This document shows, in pieces, positions 1 to 6,657 of a stretch of 7,205 nucleotides of DNA. Origin of the DNA: Cyanobacteria bacterium UBA9971 (lineage in GTDB: Bacteria > Cyanobacteriota > Vampirovibrionia > Gastranaerophilales > UBA9971); the NCBI GenBank assembly GCA_003499955.1, contig DNRP01000058.1, positions 1-7,205 on the forward strand, written 5' to 3'. The position numbers and the translations under genes are program-made. The notes under the pieces were generated by a model. That model had not been told where the DNA came from. It worked only from the letters and a program-made list of their open reading frames with translations, and made no database searches. Position 1 is the first letter of the stretch. Each line of letters begins with the position of its first letter.

Positions 1-15
1 GTAAACGGGGTCTGA
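1..15 (+). CDS. Possible last codons of an upstream gene (partial)
   Basis: In frame 1 the first bases read V-N-G-V followed by a TGA stop at 13-15, two bases before the cpaE start codon at 18. Tad operons are tightly packed, so this could be the tail of the preceding gene (in such loci often a secretin or another cpa gene). Four codons cannot identify a protein, and frame 3 also stays open here, so this is only a possibility. Confidence 0.25.
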   Translation, partial: VNGV

Positions 16-17
16 CA

Positions 18-1244
18 ATGGCTAACTTAAACATGATAATTATTGACAGCAACTATGACTCAAGAGAAGAACTTAAAGTTCTCCTTGAGCAATTTCATCA
101 AATAGACGTTATTGGTGAATTTGATAATATACTTGCCGGATATGCGGCTGCAATTCAAGAAAAACCACAGATTGTTTTCATAGATCTTTCTGAAAATATA
201 GATCTTGGCATAGAAACAATAGAAAAAATAACTTTTAGAAATAAAAACTGCGTAATATTAGTATCTTCTGACAATGTAAATACCGATCTTGTTTTAAAGG
301 CAATGAGAGCAGGTGCAAGAGAATTTTTAACCCAGCCTGTTATGATTGAAGATCTAAGTACAGCATTAAAAAAAGCAAAAATATTGCTTGAAAATGATGA
401 AGGAAATAGCATAGGAGAAATAATTTCCGTATTCAGCAACAAAGGCGGTATTGGAAAAACAACTATAGCAGCAAATTTAGCATTAAAAATTGCTGAACTT
501 ACAGAAAAACGTGTTTGTCTTGTAGATTTAAACCTTCAACTCGGTGATATTACAACTTTTTTAGATGTAAATCCTTCTTTTGATATTTCTTATGTTGTTA
601 CACATCTTAGTCGTATTGATGAATCGTTTTTATTAAGTTCGCTCGAAAAATATAAAAACAAAGAGCTTTATATACTTGCAGATCCTCCAAATGTAGAACA
701 GGCTGAAGAAATCTCTTCCGATGATATAACTTCGGTTCTTAGTATGCTTAAAGAAATGTTTGCATATATAATTGTTGACACGAGCAGCAGTTTCGATATC
801 AAAACACTTACCTGTCTTGATATTTCAGATGCAATTCTTCTTGTTTCAATGGTAAATCTACCTTCTATAAGAAATTGTCAGAGATGTATGGATCTTTTCC
901 AACGCCTTGAATATAGAACCGATAAAATAAAACTCGTAGTTAATCGCTTTAATGAGGATGAAGAAATTACAATAGACGATGTTGAAGATGCTCTGGGACA
1001 TGAAGTTTTCTGGAAAATTCCAAACAGTTATTTTGCGGTAATGTCTGCAATTAACAAAGGTGTTCCTATTTCATCAATAGCCCCGAATTCCGGTATAGAT
1101 AACAGTTTCACGGAGTTAGCGGCAAAACTTACAGATAGTGTAATAATTATGCATGAATCAACAAAACCAACAAATAAAAGTTTTAAACTTCCTTTCAACT
1201 TAAATATTGATTCTTTAAAAAACCTTAAATTGTTTAATAAATAG
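18..1244 (+). CDS. cpaE: CpaE-like pilus assembly ATPase (receiver-like domain plus ParA/MinD-type ATPase)
   Basis: This 408-aa cytoplasmic protein belongs to the CpaE/TadZ family, which localises Tad pilus machinery. Residues about 5-125 form a response-regulator-like fold: an acidic residue D10 after the first strand, a candidate phospho-acceptor D56 in VFIDLS, serines S83/S84, and an AMRAGAREFLTQP stretch (95-107). Residues about 134-385 are a ParA/MinD-type ATPase with a deviant Walker A, KGGIGKTT (142-149, signature K142 and K147), a second strand DLNLQLGD (170-177) and a Walker B-like IIVD ending at D254. Near the C-terminus, VFWKIPN and INKGVPI are typical of CpaE. Two deviations stand out: Q106 where active receivers carry lysine, and N172 where many relatives have aspartate. 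The ATG at 18 has only a weak purine run (GGGG, 7-10) upstream; Met6 at 33 is a possible alternative start. The stop codon overlaps the ribosome binding site of cpaF, so the two genes share an operon. Confidence 0.9.
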   Translation: MANLNMIIIDSNYDSREELKVLLEQFHQIDVIGEFDNILAGYAAAIQEKPQIVFIDLSENIDLGIETIEKITFRNKNCVILVSSDNVNTDLVLKAMRAGAREFLTQPVMIEDLSTALKKAKILLENDEGNSIGEIISVFSNKGGIGKTTIAANLALKIAELTEKRVCLVDLNLQLGDITTFLDVNPSFDISYVVTHLSRIDESFLLSSLEKYKNKELYILADPPNVEQAEEISSDDITSVLSMLKEMFAYIIVDTSSSFDIKTLTCLDISDAILLVSMVNLPSIRNCQRCMDLFQRLEYRTDKIKLVVNRFNEDEEITIDDVEDALGHEVFWKIPNSYFAVMSAINKGVPISSIAPNSGIDNSFTELAAKLTDSVIIMHESTKPTNKSFKLPFNLNIDSLKNLKLFNK

Positions 1245-1255
1245 GAGCAAATATA

Positions 1256-2758
1256 ATGTCCATTCGTGATCGGCTTACAAAACAATCAGCACCTCAATCA
1301 ATGCCAACAGGAAGACCCGTAATGGGTCAGCAAAGAAGATCCAGCGGTGTTGACACAGCGGCGATGCAGGAGATGAAAGACAAGCTTCACCTGATGCTTA
1401 TAGAAAAAATAAACTCGATAACTGATTGGCAAAAAATAAATGATACTGAACAAAATTCTTTTATCAAACAATTTATAGAAAGACGGCTTGAACAGGATTT
1501 TAGTTCTACCCCACTTAGCACTATTGAAAAAGATCAGATAGTTCAAGAAATTCGTCAGGAAGTTAAAGGTTTTGGTCCTCTTGATCCGCTTCTTTGTGAT
1601 CCAAGCGTATCCGATATTCTTGTCAACGGTCCTAATCAGGTTTATGTCGAAGTTAGCGGCAAGCTTAAAAAAACCAATGTGCATTTTAAAGATAATGCCC
1701 ATCTTATGAATATTATTGAAAGAATCGTATCGAAAGTAGGCAGAAGAATTGACGAAAAATCTCCAATGGTTGATGCGAGGCTTCCTGACGGTTCAAGGGT
1801 AAATGCTGTTATTCCTCCTCTTGCTATTGACGGGGCTTCTTTATCGATAAGGAGATTTAAGGCTGATGCTGCTACAATACAAAATCTTCTGACATGGGGC
1901 TCAATGACGGTTGGAATGGCCGAAACATTAAAAGCAGCAGTAAAAGCTCATTTAAATATTGTAATCTCAGGAGGTACAGGCGCAGGAAAAACAACTCTCC
2001 TGAACAGTCTTTCTTCTCAAATACCTGAAGATGAAAGAATTGTAACAATAGAAGATTCCGCGGAACTTTCACTTCAACAGGAGCACGTGGTAAGGCTTGA
2101 AACAAGACCGGCCAACATAGAAGGAACAGGCGCAATAACAGCAAGAGACTTGCTTATAAACTCTTTAAGGATGCGCCCTGACAGAGTAGTAATCGGAGAA
2201 TGCAGGGGAGCTGAAGCATTTGATATGTTACAGGCGATGAACACCGGTCACGATGGTTCATTAACGACACTTCACGCAAATACTCCCAGAGATGCATGCG
2301 CAAGGCTTGAAACAATGTGTATGTATACAGGAATTGATCTTCCTGAAAAAACAATCCGACAACAAATTTCATCAGCAGTTCATCTTATAATTCAAGCCAG
2401 TAGGCTTACTGACGGTTCAAGGCGTGTTACTTACATCAGCGAAATTACCGGTATGGAAGGTGCTATTATAACCATACAGGATATATTTAAATGGGAACAA
2501 TACGGTCTTGATGAAAACGGCAGGGTAATCGGATGTCATGTTTCAACAGGCGTACGTCCTAAATTTGGTGATAAATGCAAGGCTAAAGGGATAAAACTGC
2601 CTCTTGAGATATTTGATGCAAACGCACCCGCTGTATATCTATGTAAAAATCCGCCAAATGAAAAAATGGGCACTAAAGCAAAAGGCGGTTCTAGTGGTGA
2701 AGATTCAGACTCACTTGATGATATTATCAGACAGAGAAAAGCTTCGAGGTTTAAGTAA
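1256..2758 (+). CDS. cpaF: CpaF/TadA secretion ATPase of the Tad pilus
   Basis: This is a 500-aa hexameric type II/IV secretion ATPase of the CpaF/TadA family. It sits on the cytoplasmic side of the inner membrane and powers pilin assembly through TadB/TadC. The motifs are intact: Walker A GGTGAGKT (239-246, K245), the acidic box IEDSAEL (265-271), a Walker B-like VVIGECRG (311-318, E315), and the histidine box MNTGHDGSLTTLHAN (328-342, H332 and H340). The family-typical FGPLDPLL segment and DGSRVNAVIPP loop lie in the N-terminal half. The conserved C-terminal part (GMEG..., then RPKF...) is followed by about 45 residues (456-500) that are polar, with a Gly/Ser/Asp run and a basic end. An AGGAG ribosome binding site at 1243-1247 overlaps the cpaE stop, eight bases before the ATG, which fixes the start. 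A repeat element follows 15 bases after the stop. Confidence 0.96.
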   Translation: MSIRDRLTKQSAPQSMPTGRPVMGQQRRSSGVDTAAMQEMKDKLHLMLIEKINSITDWQKINDTEQNSFIKQFIERRLEQDFSSTPLSTIEKDQIVQEIRQEVKGFGPLDPLLCDPSVSDILVNGPNQVYVEVSGKLKKTNVHFKDNAHLMNIIERIVSKVGRRIDEKSPMVDARLPDGSRVNAVIPPLAIDGASLSIRRFKADAATIQNLLTWGSMTVGMAETLKAAVKAHLNIVISGGTGAGKTTLLNSLSSQIPEDERIVTIEDSAELSLQQEHVVRLETRPANIEGTGAITARDLLINSLRMRPDRVVIGECRGAEAFDMLQAMNTGHDGSLTTLHANTPRDACARLETMCMYTGIDLPEKTIRQQISSAVHLIIQASRLTDGSRRVTYISEITGMEGAIITIQDIFKWEQYGLDENGRVIGCHVSTGVRPKFGDKCKAKGIKLPLEIFDANAPAVYLCKNPPNEKMGTKAKGGSSGEDSDSLDDIIRQRKASRFK

Positions 2759-2773
2759 TATAATATGTGTTTT

Positions 2774-2917
2774 TTGTCATTGCGAGGCATGAAACGTTGC
2801 TATAGGCTAAGATTTATCACACGAAGCAATCTTCTCAATGACAACATCTGCTTTTGAAGATTGCTTCGTTAGTGTGATAATTGCATTTTATAGGCATTTT
2901 AAGCCTCGCAATGACAA
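2774..2917. repeat. Nested palindromic repeat (MITE/REP-like) between cpaF and tadB
   Basis: The outer ends are a perfect 15-bp inverted repeat: TTGTCATTGCGAGGC at 2774-2788 and its reverse complement at 2903-2917. Inside, 2814-2834 pairs with 2856-2880 over 21 bp, interrupted only by four extra bases in the right arm; the arms carry the core GAAGCAATC/GATTGCTTC. A further CAATGACAA at 2836-2844 matches the end motif, so the left part (2774-2844) looks like one complete unit of about 71 bp. The right part (2856-2917) looks like an inverted, left-truncated second unit. There is no transposase gene. If transcribed, the whole could fold into a long hairpin with a 21-base loop. Similar GTCATTGCGAGG palindromes are, from memory, dispersed in many bacterial genomes. 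Confidence 0.85.
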
Positions 2918-2924
2918 CTAAAAA

Positions 2925-2930
2925 TATAAT
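2925..2930 (+). promoter_or_regulatory. Candidate -10 box upstream of tadB
   Basis: A perfect TATAAT lies eight bases beyond the right end of the repeat and 44 bases before the tadB start. No good -35 hexamer is present 16-18 bases upstream: that position falls in the repeat end, around AGCCTC. In DNA this AT-rich the match may be chance; another TATAAT lies at 2759-2764. It could give tadB-tadC their own transcript. Confidence 0.2.
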
Positions 2931-2974
2931 TGGTTCGAGTAACACAGTAAAACAAAAACAGGAATTAGTTAGAG

Positions 2975-3985
2975 ATGAATCCGGAATTAATGAGCTTAAT
3001 ATGTGGAGGTATAGCATTTTCTTTATATTGGTTTTTATTCGCAGGAGAAGAAATTGATCCGATTATTTTAAAGCGTCTTCAGGAAACTAAAGAAAAGAAA
3101 TTTACTGCCTCAGGAAATGAAGAAGAGCTCTTTAGAAGGCTTGAGGCCCAAAATAATGCTCAAAAAACTAATTTAATTGACATGTTAAAAGACTCATCAG
3201 AGTATAGGCTTGCTGTTTTAGAATTAATTTTTAGAAGATTCGGATTTACAAATAAAGTAAAAAAACTTTTAAAAACTGCTGATATAAAAATGCCTATTGA
3301 CCTTTTCTTTATGATAACAGGCGGATTATTTCTTCCATTTTTGTTAATTAGCATTGTAAGCAACTCTTTTTTATATATTTTAATAGGAATAGCAGCTGCA
3401 TCAGCCCCGTATTATTTTATTAAAATGAAAATTGATAAAAATTTACAGCAATTTAGTCTTTATTTTCCGGATGCATTGGGTTTAATATCAAATTCATTAA
3501 GAGCAGGTCACTCATTGCTTTCATCATTCCAGTTGGTTTCTGTCGAATCTCCTTATCCTATAAACAAACTTTTCAAAAACGTTGCCGACGACATTTCATT
3601 GGGAAGAGATATAAGAGAAGCGCTTGAAGATATGACTAATAATATGCCCGGTAGTGAAGACATTAAGTTTTTCATTACAGCAGTACTTATTCAAAAGGAA
3701 ATCGGCGGAAACCTTGCTGAAATCCTTGATACTCTTAATAATACAATAAGAGAACGCTTTAAACTGTTGGGGATGATAAAAACACAAACTTCTCAAGCAA
3801 AAATGTCGGGAATAGTTCTTGCGTTGGCACCAATTTTTATTACAGTACTGGTAAGCTTAATAAATCCAAGTTACATGGCGCCTTTATTTAACACTCTCGC
3901 CGGAAATGCAGCTCTTGCCGTAGCCGTGGGCATGTCGATTATGGGATATTTAATCATCAACAAAATAACTGAAATACGCGTGTAA
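2975..3985 (+). CDS. tadB: TadB (CpaG), inner-membrane platform protein of the Tad pilus
   Basis: This 336-aa integral membrane protein carries a type II secretion F (T2SSF) domain at about 159-290. With TadC it forms the platform on which CpaF acts to move pilin subunits into the growing fibre. Hydrophobic segments are seen at about 6-23, 108-127, 130-149, 277-296 and 309-329. The cytoplasmic loop 160-270 holds the family pattern: FPDALGLISNSLRAGHSL near 164-181, then ...EIGGNLAEILDTLNNTIRER at 242-261. Length and topology fit the TadB family. An in-frame TAG at 2966-2968 rules out a longer protein. The ribosome binding site is weak (GGAA at 2961-2964, or AGAG touching the ATG), and Met6 at 2990 is an alternative start. 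The 216-nt gap before it, filled by a repeat, is much wider than other gaps in this locus. Confidence 0.93.
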   Translation: MNPELMSLICGGIAFSLYWFLFAGEEIDPIILKRLQETKEKKFTASGNEEELFRRLEAQNNAQKTNLIDMLKDSSEYRLAVLELIFRRFGFTNKVKKLLKTADIKMPIDLFFMITGGLFLPFLLISIVSNSFLYILIGIAAASAPYYFIKMKIDKNLQQFSLYFPDALGLISNSLRAGHSLLSSFQLVSVESPYPINKLFKNVADDISLGRDIREALEDMTNNMPGSEDIKFFITAVLIQKEIGGNLAEILDTLNNTIRERFKLLGMIKTQTSQAKMSGIVLALAPIFITVLVSLINPSYMAPLFNTLAGNAALAVAVGMSIMGYLIINKITEIRV

Positions 3986-4012
3986 TAAATGAAGTCGGAG
4001 CACTGCCAATAA

Positions 4013-4942
4013 ATGGAAATAATTATTATACCAATAACAGTTTTATCTATAGGCTATATAATTTTCATGTTCCTTGAAGAGGGAGGGGATAGTAATGTTC
4101 AACGACGACTTACTGAATACTCATCAGGCTACGACAAAAGAGGCAATGATAATGCTGAAGAGGAAGATTCAACAGATTTTTTAGCCAATAGTATGGGTAA
4201 TATAGCAAAAAATATTGCGGAAAAATCAAAAAATCTTGTTATGCAAAAGCAATTACTTGCGGAAGCAGGTTTAGCAAGTGATGATGATGCTGTTTTAAAA
4301 CATATTCAAAAAAAAGTTACTTTTACCATCGGGATGACACTGCTTTCATTAGTTATGTTTTTTGGAGGCACTGCACCTGCAATGATAAAAATGATGCTGC
4401 TTTTAATGGGGCCTTTATTTGGATTTAAGCTTCCTGATATGATGCTGAAATCTAAATCAAAAAACAGAGCTGATGAAGTTACTTATAGTCTTCCTGATGC
4501 GCTGGATTTACTTACAGTTTGCGTTGAAGCAGGATTGGGTCTTGATTCTGCTATTTCCAGAGTTGCTCATGAACAAAGAAACAGTGCTCCGATCCTTTCA
4601 TTCGAATTTCAACGTGTAAGTAAAGATATTCTTGCCGGTATTCCAAGATCAGACGCTTTTAGAAATCTTCTTAAAAGAAATGCTTCACAGGAATTAAGAT
4701 CATTTGTAGGCTTGTTAATTCAGTCTGACAAGCTGGGTACAAGTATTTCACAGTCTTTAAGAGTATACTCTGATGCTTTAAGGATAAAAAGAAGACAAAA
4801 AGCTGAAGAATTAGCATCAAAAGCAGGTGTAAAAATGTCCTTACCCTTGGTGTTATTTATTCTGCCTGCAACATTTGTTGTAATTCTTGCTCCTGCAGGA
4901 ATAAGCATGTACACGCTATTTACTTCCGCCGGTGCTCCATAG
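4013..4942 (+). CDS. tadC: TadC (CpaH), inner-membrane platform protein of the Tad pilus
   Basis: This 309-aa membrane protein is the second T2SSF-domain platform component, expected to partner TadB. A hydrophobic N-terminal segment lies at 2-20. It is followed by a charged, acidic linker (about 22-60). A central hydrophobic pair at about 103-139 and a C-terminal segment at about 275-297 complete the membrane parts. The T2SSF domain covers about 157-285, with LPDALDLLTVCVEAGLGLDSA (160-180) and the later SDKLGTSISQSLRVYSDALR (238-257), both typical of TadC. An in-frame TAA at 4010-4012 lies directly before the ATG, so the start cannot be further upstream. A GGAG at 3997-4000 is the likely ribosome binding site, at the long spacing of 12 bases. 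It is 27 nt after tadB and surely co-transcribed with it. It is the last tad gene in the window. Confidence 0.93.
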   Translation: MEIIIIPITVLSIGYIIFMFLEEGGDSNVQRRLTEYSSGYDKRGNDNAEEEDSTDFLANSMGNIAKNIAEKSKNLVMQKQLLAEAGLASDDDAVLKHIQKKVTFTIGMTLLSLVMFFGGTAPAMIKMMLLLMGPLFGFKLPDMMLKSKSKNRADEVTYSLPDALDLLTVCVEAGLGLDSAISRVAHEQRNSAPILSFEFQRVSKDILAGIPRSDAFRNLLKRNASQELRSFVGLLIQSDKLGTSISQSLRVYSDALRIKRRQKAEELASKAGVKMSLPLVLFILPATFVVILAPAGISMYTLFTSAGAP

Positions 4943-5016
4943 ATTTTTTGTATAAGTGAAATATTTGTTTATATTTTAGATAAAAAACAAAGTTTTTGTC
5001 ATAAAATAATAATGTC

Positions 5017-5108
5017 TTGTCATTCCGAGCAACTAACAGGAGTGGGGGAATTGTAAGTTTTTGTAATGTTATGCGATTGCTTCGTCGTTTTACTCCTCGC
5101 AATGACAA
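5017..5108. repeat. Palindromic repeat related to the one before tadB, upstream of gcvT
   Basis: The 92-bp element has ends TTGTCATTCCGAG (5017-5029) and CTCGCAATGACAA (5096-5108), inverted repeats of 13 bp with one mismatch. It carries the core GATTGCTTCGT (5075-5085), identical to 2859-2869 in the element before tadB, and the same right end CTCGCAATGACAA. The interior between the left end and the core is not similar between the two copies. No coding potential is credible, although the minus strand is open across it. The right end lies 26 bases before the gcvT start, so it may form part of the gcvT leader. Confidence 0.8.
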
Positions 5109-5120
5109 TAGTATTTTAAT

Positions 5121-5127
5121 AAAGAGA
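5121..5127 (+). promoter_or_regulatory. Ribosome binding site that decides the gcvT start
   Basis: The purine run AAAGAGA is the only Shine-Dalgarno-like stretch before gcvT. Its AGAG (5123-5126) is two bases from the ATG at 5129 but eight bases from the ATG at 5135, which favours the second as the true start. Confidence 0.55.
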
Positions 5128-5134
5128 TATGGTT

Positions 5135-6247
5135 ATGGGCAAAGAAAAAGATTTAAAAAAAACAGCATTATATGAAGAACACAAAAAAATCGGGGCTAAA
5201 ATGGTTCCTTTTGCAGGATGGGAAATGCCTGTTCAGTATGCAAATATCATACAAGAACATTTAACAGTAAGAAATAAAGCGGGTTTGTTTGATGTTTCTC
5301 ACATGGGACAAGTTTTTATCAACGGAAAAGAGGCTTTAAACTTCTTGCAGAAGCTGGTTCCTCAAGATATTTCCAAATTAGCTACCGAAAAAGCTGTTTA
5401 CACACAGCTTCCTAATATTGAAGGCGGGATTATTGACGATTTAATAATTTATAAGCTGGATGATTGTAAGTTTTTATTAATAATAAATGCTTCAAGAATA
5501 GATGAAGACGTAAAATGGCTTTTGTCTAATCAGAATAATCTTGATGTATCAATAGATAATCAGTCGGACAATCTTTCAATGATTGCCCTGCAAGGACCTT
5601 TGGCTTCTGACATTTTGGTAAATCTTGGATTGACAAAAGAAAATCATCCGAGAAGATTTTTTATAAAAAAAGCAAAATTATTAAATATTGATGTTTTATT
5701 AGCTGCAACGGGATATACAGGGGAAGACGGCTTTGAAATCATTGTAAAAAATGAAGAAGTCTGTAAATTATGGGTAGAACTTTTATCCAAAGGCGAAAAA
5801 TTTGGACTAAAACCAATAGGTCTTGCAGCAAGAGATACTTTAAGGCTGGAAGCAGGTTTATTTCTATATGGACAAGACATGACGGAAAATACAACTCCTG
5901 TGGAAGCTTCTCTTGTTTGGACAATTTCCAAAGATAAAAAAGAAGATTATTCTGGAAAGGATAAAATTTTATCCCAGATGAATCAAAAAAATGAATCTAA
6001 AAGACTTGTCGGATTCAAAATGCTCGATAAGTCAATTCCAAGACATGATTATAGAATTTATATAAATAATGAAGACTCCGGCGTGGTAACAAGCGGTGGT
6101 GTAGCTCCTTTTCTTGGCGAAAACATTGGGCTTGGCTATATAAATACCGATAAACCCACCGCCATTGGAACGAAAATTGATATAATGATCAGGGAAAAAT
6201 TACACCCTGCCGAAATTGTAAAAAGACCGTTTTATGTTAAAAAATAA
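5135..6247 (+). CDS. gcvT: Aminomethyltransferase, glycine cleavage system T-protein
   Basis: GcvT takes the aminomethyl group from lipoylated GcvH, releases ammonia and makes 5,10-methylenetetrahydrofolate in the cytoplasm. From the chosen start the protein has 370 residues, normal for the family. Recognisable motifs are FAGWEMPVQY (26-35), FDVSHMG (52-58), GGIIDDL (97-103, with the expected catalytic aspartate D101), GYTGEDGFE (193-201), GLAARDTLRLEAG (229-241) and a C-terminal barrel domain with VVTSGG near 317-322. I prefer the ATG at 5135 because the purine-rich ribosome binding site is eight bases upstream; an in-frame ATG at 5129 would add only Met-Val. It leads a gcvT-gcvH-gcvPA operon, with gcvH 17 nt downstream. 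A palindromic repeat ends just upstream. No glycine riboswitch is recognisable in the leader. Confidence 0.96.
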   Translation: MGKEKDLKKTALYEEHKKIGAKMVPFAGWEMPVQYANIIQEHLTVRNKAGLFDVSHMGQVFINGKEALNFLQKLVPQDISKLATEKAVYTQLPNIEGGIIDDLIIYKLDDCKFLLIINASRIDEDVKWLLSNQNNLDVSIDNQSDNLSMIALQGPLASDILVNLGLTKENHPRRFFIKKAKLLNIDVLLAATGYTGEDGFEIIVKNEEVCKLWVELLSKGEKFGLKPIGLAARDTLRLEAGLFLYGQDMTENTTPVEASLVWTISKDKKEDYSGKDKILSQMNQKNESKRLVGFKMLDKSIPRHDYRIYINNEDSGVVTSGGVAPFLGENIGLGYINTDKPTAIGTKIDIMIREKLHPAEIVKRPFYVKK

Positions 6248-6264
6248 TATATGAGGATAAAAAA

Positions 6265-6657
6265 ATGACAACAGATATGACAAAAGTTTTATGCACAAAA
6301 AGCCACGAATACTTTATCAAAGAAGGTAAATCTTTAAAAATGGGCGTTACCGACTTTGCAGTTGAACAACTCGGTGATGTAGTTTTTATAGAACTTCCCG
6401 AAGTTGATTCATCCTTCAAAAAAGGCGATATTTTCGGCACTATCGAATCCGTAAAAGCGGCTTCCGAGCTATATATACCTGTTGGTGGAACTGTTATCGA
6501 AATTAACGAAAAAGTTATAGAAAAGCCTGAATTAATTAATAACGACTGTTTCGGAGAAGGTTGGCTCATTAAAGTTAAAGATTTTAATGAAGCAGAAGTC
6601 GAAGAAGCTATGACTTATGATGAATACAAAGAATTTATAGAAGAAGAGGGGCATTAA
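6265..6657 (+). CDS. gcvH: Glycine cleavage system H-protein (lipoyl carrier)
   Basis: The 130-aa H-protein shuttles the aminomethyl intermediate between P-, T- and L-proteins on a lipoyl-lysine arm. The lipoylation motif ESVKA is at 61-65, with K64 as the modified lysine. Other family signatures are the start of the domain around MGVTDFAVEQLGDVVFIELPE (26-46), PVGG (72-75), and the NDCFGEGWLIKVK stretch (93-105). The acidic C-terminal helix (about 108-128, with YDEYKEF) and total length are normal. A good GAGGA ribosome binding site at 6253-6257 lies seven bases before the ATG. The stop codon shares one base with the gcvPA start (TAATG), which implies translational coupling of the two subunits. 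Confidence 0.97.
   Translation: MTTDMTKVLCTKSHEYFIKEGKSLKMGVTDFAVEQLGDVVFIELPEVDSSFKKGDIFGTIESVKAASELYIPVGGTVIEINEKVIEKPELINNDCFGEGWLIKVKDFNEAEVEEAMTYDEYKEFIEEEGH

Noticed and set aside
2604..2792. A plus-strand 62-codon frame overlapping the cpaF 3' end and running into the repeat.
   Set aside because: It is a shadow of cpaF in another frame; its last residues translate the repeat end and no ribosome binding site supports it.
2774..2917. A CRISPR array or tRNA in the cpaF-tadB gap.
   Set aside because: The repeats are inverted and not regularly spaced direct repeats, and no cloverleaf or CCA-type acceptor end can be formed.
4951..4956. TATAAG as a -10 box of a gcvT promoter.
   Set aside because: No -35-like hexamer lies 16-18 bases upstream (the sequence there is GC-rich tadC coding), and AT-rich gaps give such matches by chance.
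4983..4997. A small hairpin AAAAAC-AAA-GTTTTT as a terminator after tadC.
   Set aside because: The stem has a single G-C pair and is not followed by a uridine run, so it is too weak to call an intrinsic terminator.
4920..5108. A minus-strand open frame starting with MSLRGVKRR that covers the repeat before gcvT.
   Set aside because: Its N-terminal part is just the translation of the repeat end and core, it has no ribosome binding site, and it overlaps the tadC 3' end. Such frames are typical false genes made by dispersed repeats.
4943..5134. A glycine riboswitch in the gcvT leader.
   Set aside because: These aptamers often control gcv operons, but I see no paired glycine aptamer structure or conserved core here; about half the space is taken by the palindromic repeat.
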